Below the pieces are notes generated by a model, which was not told where the DNA came from, did no database searches, and saw only the letters and a program-made list of their open reading frames with translations. A DNA stretch of 64,000 bases, from NCBI RefSeq assembly GCF_003369795.1, contig NZ_CP026730.1, positions 4,579,001-4,643,000 of the forward strand, given 5' to 3'. Shown here in pieces: positions 60,060 to 64,000 of the stretch; position 1 is the stretch's first letter; each line of letters opens with the position of its first letter. The DNA is from Streptomyces sp. CB09001 (GTDB lineage Bacteria > Actinomycetota > Actinomycetes > Streptomycetales > Streptomycetaceae). A program made the position numbers and the translations under genes.

Positions 60060-60269
60060 TCACCCGGGCCAGTACGTGCGGGTCCATGACACCGGGCCCG
60101 GGTGGGGGAGGCGGGTCGTCGCGATGCGGGACGGGTCCGACCACGCGTCGCGCGGCGACTGGGGGCCGGACGGCTCCGCTTCCGTCGCTGCCGCGCGGGC
60201 TCTGACCACCGTGAGGGCGGCGGCGAGTTCTTCGGGGGTGGGGTTGCCCCGGAGGACCTTGATGGTCAC
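60060..60269 (-). CDS. pccE: Acyl-CoA carboxylase epsilon subunit
   Basis: A 69-aa small subunit starting TIKVLRGNPTPEELAAALTVVRARAAA, the standard PccE/AccE pattern, and ending RLPHPGPVSWTRTYWPG. These peptides bind the alpha-beta carboxylase complex of actinomycetes and stimulate it. GTG 60269 has AAGGAG, 9 nt after the pccB stop, so the two are co-translated. Confidence 0.92.
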   Translation of the reverse strand: MTIKVLRGNPTPEELAAALTVVRARAAATEAEPSGPQSPRDAWSDPSRIATTRLPHPGPVSWTRTYWPG

Positions 60270-60278
60270 AGCGGCTCC

Positions 60279-61871
60279 TTACAGGGGGATGTTGCCGTGC
60301 TTCTTCGGGGGGAGGTTCTCGCGCTTGGTGCGGAGCTGGCGCAGGCCGCGGACGATGTGGCGGCGGGTGTCGGAGGGCATGATCACGGCGTCGACGTAGC
60401 CGCGTTCGGCGGCGGTGTAGGGGTTGAGGAGGGCGTCCTCGTACTCCTGGATCAGGCGGGCGCGGGTGGCCTCGGCGGTGTCGCCGGCGGCGGCGATGGT
60501 GCGGCGGTGCAGGATGTTGACCGCGCCCTGGGCGCCCATGACGGCGATCTGGGCGGTGGGCCAGGCCAGGTTGAGGTCGGCGCCCAGGTGCTTGGAGCCC
60601 ATGACGTCGTAGGCGCCGCCGAAGGCCTTGCGGGTGATGACGGTGATGAGGGGGACGGTGGCCTCGGCGTAGGCGAAGATCAGTTTGGCGCCGCGGCGGA
60701 TGATGCCGTCGTGTTCCTGGTCGACGCCGGGCAGGAAGCCGGGGACGTCGACGAAGGTGAGGACGGGGACGTTGAAGGCGTCGCAGGTGCGCACGAAGCG
60801 GGCGGCCTTCTCGGAGGCGGTGATGTCCAGGCAGCCGGCGAACTGCATGGGCTGGTTGGCGACGATGCCGACCGGGCGGCCCTCGACGCGGCCGAAGCCG
60901 GTGAGGATGTTCGGCGCGAACAGGGGCTGGGCCTCGAGGAACTCGGCGTCGTCCAGGACGTGTTCGATGACGGTGTGCATGTCGTAGGGCTGGTTCGCCG
61001 AGTCGGGGACGGTCGTGTCCAGTTCGGCGTCCTCGTCGGTGACCGCGAGGTCGGCCTCCTCGGGGAAGGCGGGGGGCTCGGAGAGGTTGTTGGAGGGCAG
61101 GTACGACAGGAGCTGTTTGACGTACTCGACGGCGTCCTTCTCGTCGCCGGCCATGTGGTGGGCGACGCCGGAGGTGGAGTTGTGGGTGCGGGCGCCGCCC
61201 AGTTCCTCGAAGCCGACGTCCTCGCCGGTGACGGTCTTGATGACGTCGGGGCCGGTGATGAACATGTGGCTGGTCTGGTCGACCATCACGGTGAAGTCGG
61301 TGATCGCGGGGGAGTAGACCGCGCCGCCCGCGCAGGGGCCGACGACCAGGCTGATCTGCGGGATGACGCCGGAGGCGTGGGTGTTGCGGCGGAAGATCTC
61401 GCCGTAGGCGCCCAGGGAGGCGACGCCCTCCTGGATGCGGGCGCCGCCGGAGTCGTTGATGCCGATGACCGGGCAGCCGGTCTTCAGCGCGAAGTCCATC
61501 ACCTTGACGATCTTCTGGCCGTAGACCTCGCCCAGCGCGCCGCCGAAGACGGTGAAGTCCTGGGAGAAGACGGCGACGGGGCGGCCGTCGACGGTGCCGT
61601 AGCCGGTGACGACGCCGTCGCCGTAGGGGCGGTTGGCGTCCAGGCCGAAGTTGGTGGAGCGGTGCCGGGCGAACTCGTCCAGCTCGACGAACGAGCCCTC
61701 GTCGAGGAGGAGGTCGATGCGTTCACGAGCCGTCAGCTTGCCCTTGGCGTGCTGCTTCTCGACGGCGCGTGCGGAACCGGCGTGCGTCGCTTCCTCGATA
61801 CGGCGCCTGAGATCCGCGAGCTTGCCCGCGGTCGTGTGGATGTCGGGCTGCTGCTCTTCCGGCTCGGACAT
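60279..61871 (-). CDS. pccB: Propionyl-CoA carboxylase beta chain
   Basis: A 530-aa carboxyltransferase, the length of PccB in S. coelicolor. The N-half has KGKLTARERIDLLLDEGSFVELD and INDSGGARIQEGVASLGAYGEIF; the C-half has FVDVPGFLPGVDQEHDGIIRRGAKLIFAYAEATVPLITVITRKAFGGAYDVMGSKHLGADLNLAWPTAQIAVMGAQGA, the two oxyanion-loop regions. It receives carboxyl from AccA2 biotin and carboxylates propionyl-CoA (or acetyl-CoA). ATG 61871 with AGGGAG upstream. Followed by pccE. Confidence 0.95.
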   Translation of the reverse strand: MSEPEEQQPDIHTTAGKLADLRRRIEEATHAGSARAVEKQHAKGKLTARERIDLLLDEGSFVELDEFARHRSTNFGLDANRPYGDGVVTGYGTVDGRPVAVFSQDFTVFGGALGEVYGQKIVKVMDFALKTGCPVIGINDSGGARIQEGVASLGAYGEIFRRNTHASGVIPQISLVVGPCAGGAVYSPAITDFTVMVDQTSHMFITGPDVIKTVTGEDVGFEELGGARTHNSTSGVAHHMAGDEKDAVEYVKQLLSYLPSNNLSEPPAFPEEADLAVTDEDAELDTTVPDSANQPYDMHTVIEHVLDDAEFLEAQPLFAPNILTGFGRVEGRPVGIVANQPMQFAGCLDITASEKAARFVRTCDAFNVPVLTFVDVPGFLPGVDQEHDGIIRRGAKLIFAYAEATVPLITVITRKAFGGAYDVMGSKHLGADLNLAWPTAQIAVMGAQGAVNILHRRTIAAAGDTAEATRARLIQEYEDALLNPYTAAERGYVDAVIMPSDTRRHIVRGLRQLRTKRENLPPKKHGNIPL

Positions 61872-61968
61872 CGGGATGCGGCTCCCTGCCTGCTCAAAAG
61901 GGGGGACGGTTACTCGTTCGTAGAGTAGTAGGGGGCCTTCCGTTCGGCAGTGCGGTGTTTCCCACACC

Positions 61969-61974
61969 TAGGGT
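61969..61974 (+). promoter_or_regulatory. Leaderless -10 box of birA
   Basis: TAGGGT followed by exactly 7 nt and the ATG at 61982. The -35 is not clear. This 110-bp gap is shared with the divergent pccB promoter. Confidence 0.5.
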
Positions 61975-61981
61975 GGGTTGC

Positions 61982-62857
61982 ATGACGCCCCGAGATTCCT
62001 CCGACTCCCCAGGTTCCCCGCGCAACAGGTGGTCCGACCTGGACCGGCCGCCCCTCAGCAGCACGGCCCTGCGCCGGGGCCTGGTGCGGGACGGAGGCCT
62101 GTGGCGGCAGGTGGACGTCGTGCAGCGCACCGGCTCCACCAACTCCGACCTCGTGGCCCGGGCCGCCGAGGGCGACCTGGCGGAGGGGGTCGTCCTCGTC
62201 GCCGAGGAGCAGAGCGCCGCGCGGGGGCGGCTCGACCGGCAGTGGACGGCGCCCGCCCGCTCCGGGCTGTTCTTCTCCGTGCTGCTGCGGCCCGCCGAGG
62301 TCCCCGTGACCCGCTGGGGCTGGCTGCCGCTGCTCACCGGCGTCGCCGTGGCGACCGGACTGTCCCGGGTGGCCGGGGTCGACACCGCCCTGAAGTGGCC
62401 CAACGACCTGCTGGTGACCGTCGGCGACGAGGAGCGCAAGGCCGGTGGCATCCTCGCCGAGCGGGCCGGGGACGACGGCGTCGTCATCGGCGTCGGCATC
62501 AACGTCTCGCTCCGTGCCGAGGAACTGCCGGTCCCGCGGGCCGGGTCGCTGGCGCTGGCCGGGGCCGTGAACACCGACCGGGACCCGCTGCTGCGCGGCG
62601 TGCTGCGGTCGCTGGAGGACTGGTACGGGCGCTGGCGCGGGGCGGGCGGCGACCCGGCGGCCAGCGGGCTCCAGGAGACGTACGCGGCGGGCTGCGCGAC
62701 GCTCGGGCGCATGGTGCGGGCGGAGCTGCCGGGGGACCGGTCGCTCGTGGGGGAGGCGGTGGCCGTGGACGGCGACGGGCGGCTGGTCCTTGCGACCGAG
62801 GCGGGGGTGCAGGAGCCGGTGGGCGCCGGGGACATCGTGCACCTGCGGTTGGCGTGA
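61982..62857 (+). CDS. birA: Biotin-[acetyl-CoA-carboxylase] ligase BirA (no DNA-binding domain)
   Basis: A 291-aa biotin protein ligase. VVQRTGSTNSDLVARAAEGD, EEQSAARGRLDRQWTAPARSGLFFSVLLRP (biotin/AMP loop G-R-x-D/G-R), LKWPNDLLV, ERKAGGILAE and VVIGVGINVSL are the core. The first ~40 residues are a polar leader without HTH, so it is a monofunctional ligase, not a biotin-operon repressor. It biotinylates AccA-type proteins including accA2 here. Divergent from pccB. Confidence 0.93.
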   Translation: MTPRDSSDSPGSPRNRWSDLDRPPLSSTALRRGLVRDGGLWRQVDVVQRTGSTNSDLVARAAEGDLAEGVVLVAEEQSAARGRLDRQWTAPARSGLFFSVLLRPAEVPVTRWGWLPLLTGVAVATGLSRVAGVDTALKWPNDLLVTVGDEERKAGGILAERAGDDGVVIGVGINVSLRAEELPVPRAGSLALAGAVNTDRDPLLRGVLRSLEDWYGRWRGAGGDPAASGLQETYAAGCATLGRMVRAELPGDRSLVGEAVAVDGDGRLVLATEAGVQEPVGAGDIVHLRLA

Positions 62858-62972
62858 GCGCGGCCCCGGGGCACTCTCGGAGTGCGGACCGCACGGGAGT
62901 GAGCTGGGGCACACCTGACGTAAAGTTGGGGCCGGTCGAACCTGACCGCGGCAGATCGGAAAGGCAGCAGGC

Positions 62973-64000
62973 GTGACCGTCGACGACACCGGTTCCGGCG
63001 CGGACGGGGACGGCCGGGTGGACCCCGAGCCCGCCCCGGACTCCGCCGACCCCGGCGAGGACCCGCTCGCGCTGCGCCTCGAAGGGCTCATCCTGGGCGC
63101 CGAGCGCCGCTACACCCCCTTCCAGGCCGCCCGCAGCGCGGGCGTCTCCATGGAACTGGCCTCCCGCTTCTGGCGGGCCATGGGCTTCGCCGACATCGGC
63201 CAGGCCAAGGCGCTCACCGAGGCCGACGTCCTCGCCCTGCGGCGACTGGCCGGTCTGGTGGAGGCGGGACTGCTCAGCGAGGCGATGGCCGTCCAGGTCG
63301 CCCGGTCCACGGGGCAGACCACCGCCCGGTTGGCCGAGTGGCAGATCGACTCCTTCCTGGAGGGCCTGACCGAGCCCCCGGAGCCGGGGATGACGCGCAC
63401 CGAGGTGACGTACCCCATCGTCGAGCTGCTCCTGCCCGAGCTGCAGGAGTTCCTCGTCTACGTCTGGCGGCGCCAGCTCGCCGCCTCGGCCGGCCGGGTC
63501 ATCCAGGCCGGGGACGACGAGGAGATGGTGGACCGGCGGCTCGCCGTCGGCTTCGCGGACCTGGTCGGGTTCACGCGGCTGACCCGGCGGATGGAGGAGG
63601 AGGAGCTGGGCGAGCTGGTCGAGGCCTTCGAGACCACCTCCGCCGACCTGGTGGCCGCGCGCGGCGGACGGCTGGTCAAGACCCTCGGCGACGAGGTGCT
63701 CTACGCCGCCGACGACGCCGGTACGGCCGCCGAGATCGCGCTGCTCCTCGTCGAGACGATGGCGCACGACGAGACCATGCCGGAACTGCGCGTCGGCATC
63801 GCCTTCGGCACGGTCACCACCCGGATGGGCGACGTCTTCGGCACCACCGTCAACCTGGCCTCCCGGCTCACCTCGATAGCCCCCAAGGACGCGGTCCTCG
63901 TCGACACCGCCTTCGCGGAGGAGCTGATCCGTACCCGGGACGCCCCCGCCTCGGAAGCCGCGGCAGCGGAGGAGGCCGCCGCGGCGGAGAAGGAGGGCGA
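62973..64000 (+). CDS. cya: Class III adenylate cyclase, 3'-truncated by window edge
   Basis: Starts GTG 62973 with GGAAAGG upstream and stays open to the end of the window (>342 residues seen). An acidic N-terminus is followed by a helical regulatory domain (LRLEGLILGAERRYTPFQAARSAGVSMELASRFWRAMGFADIGQ...LTEADVLALRRLAGL). The cyclase homology domain starts AVGFADLVGFTRLTRRMEEEELGELVEAFE with two metal Asp, then GGRLVKTLGDEVLYAADD and FGTTVNLASRLTSIAPKDAVLVD. It makes cAMP, which in S. coelicolor controls germination and development. From memory the family member has ~380 residues, so only the tail is missing. Confidence 0.93.
   Translation, partial: MTVDDTGSGADGDGRVDPEPAPDSADPGEDPLALRLEGLILGAERRYTPFQAARSAGVSMELASRFWRAMGFADIGQAKALTEADVLALRRLAGLVEAGLLSEAMAVQVARSTGQTTARLAEWQIDSFLEGLTEPPEPGMTRTEVTYPIVELLLPELQEFLVYVWRRQLAASAGRVIQAGDDEEMVDRRLAVGFADLVGFTRLTRRMEEEELGELVEAFETTSADLVAARGGRLVKTLGDEVLYAADDAGTAAEIALLLVETMAHDETMPELRVGIAFGTVTTRMGDVFGTTVNLASRLTSIAPKDAVLVDTAFAEELIRTRDAPASEAAAAEEAAAAEKEG

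Noticed and set aside
60102..61928. 608-codon plus-strand frame opposite pccB
   Set aside because: Translated as Gly/Asp/Val-rich sequence without motifs; pccB on the other strand has full family conservation.

Overview
The window is high-GC DNA from an actinomycete, almost certainly a Streptomyces. Third codon positions are saturated with G/C and GTG starts are common. Many genes look leaderless, with a TANNNT box about 7 nt before the start codon. It contains the AfsQ1/AfsQ2/SigQ signalling locus and AccA2/PccB/PccE carboxylase genes of the lengths known in this genus. From memory, gene order matches the Streptomyces coelicolor region around SCO4869 to SCO4928; no alignment was run.

Layout. 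1-3443: 3' end of an acyl-CoA mutase large subunit, then a divergent FAD monooxygenase/TetR pair with two operators. 3428-17237: a cell-surface glycan cluster. Six leftward genes encode two methyltransferases, a membrane acyltransferase, a two-domain glycosyltransferase, a polysialyltransferase-like enzyme and a GT2 glycosyltransferase. Four rightward genes encode a glycosyltransferase-like protein, a CMP-sugar synthetase/HAD phosphatase fusion, a NeuB-type synthase and a GT52-like protein. This corresponds to the region linked in S. coelicolor to teichulosonic acid, a Kdn-containing wall polymer. 17465-27251: an M20 amidohydrolase, then a nucleoside uptake and breakdown operon (two BMP lipoproteins, ABC ATPase, two permeases, cytidine deaminase, thymidine phosphorylase). 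27312-35217: accessory genes (frameshifted Uma2, AEC transporter, STAS protein, ECF sigma with SnoaL-like tail, MFS/LysR pair, TetR/SCO6745-family pair, a hydrolase lacking its nucleophile serine). 35353-41990: adenosine deaminase, small secreted protein, PspC, VanZ, then afsQ2-afsQ1 divergent from sigQ. 42222-53752: uridine-kinase-like P-loop protein, second secreted protein, a Ser/Thr kinase fused to a solute-binding domain, deoC plus two aldehyde dehydrogenases, PH-domain protein, phosphosugar mutase, purine nucleoside phosphorylase and a gamma-glutamylcyclotransferase-like protein. 53839-64000: LpdA-type flavoprotein, DeoR regulator, acyl-CoA carboxylase genes (accA2, pccB, pccE), Maf, a 42-aa membrane peptide, BirA and the 5' part of cya.

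Main finding. A 12-bp palindrome, CTACGCGCGTAG (two copies end in TTA), occurs six times outside genes. Every copy sits at the promoter of a nucleoside uptake or salvage unit: both BMP lipoproteins, the ABC ATPase, adenosine deaminase, deoC-aldh-aldh and purine nucleoside phosphorylase. At four or five of the six it lies just upstream of, or overlaps, the probable -10 box. This suggests a nucleoside-scavenging regulon under one unidentified repressor; the DeoR-family gene at 55466 is one candidate. Import, deamination, phosphorolysis, deoxyribose-phosphate cleavage and acetaldehyde oxidation would then be switched together.

Other points of interest are the kinase/binding-protein fusion, the minimal CMP-nonulosonate enzyme set with its repeat-encoded optional N-terminus, a possible AUC start codon, a short aldehyde dehydrogenase lacking its catalytic domain, simple repeats in 5' leaders, and an orphan cysteine leader-peptide-like ORF. 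No tRNA, rRNA, insertion sequence, prophage or CRISPR array was seen.
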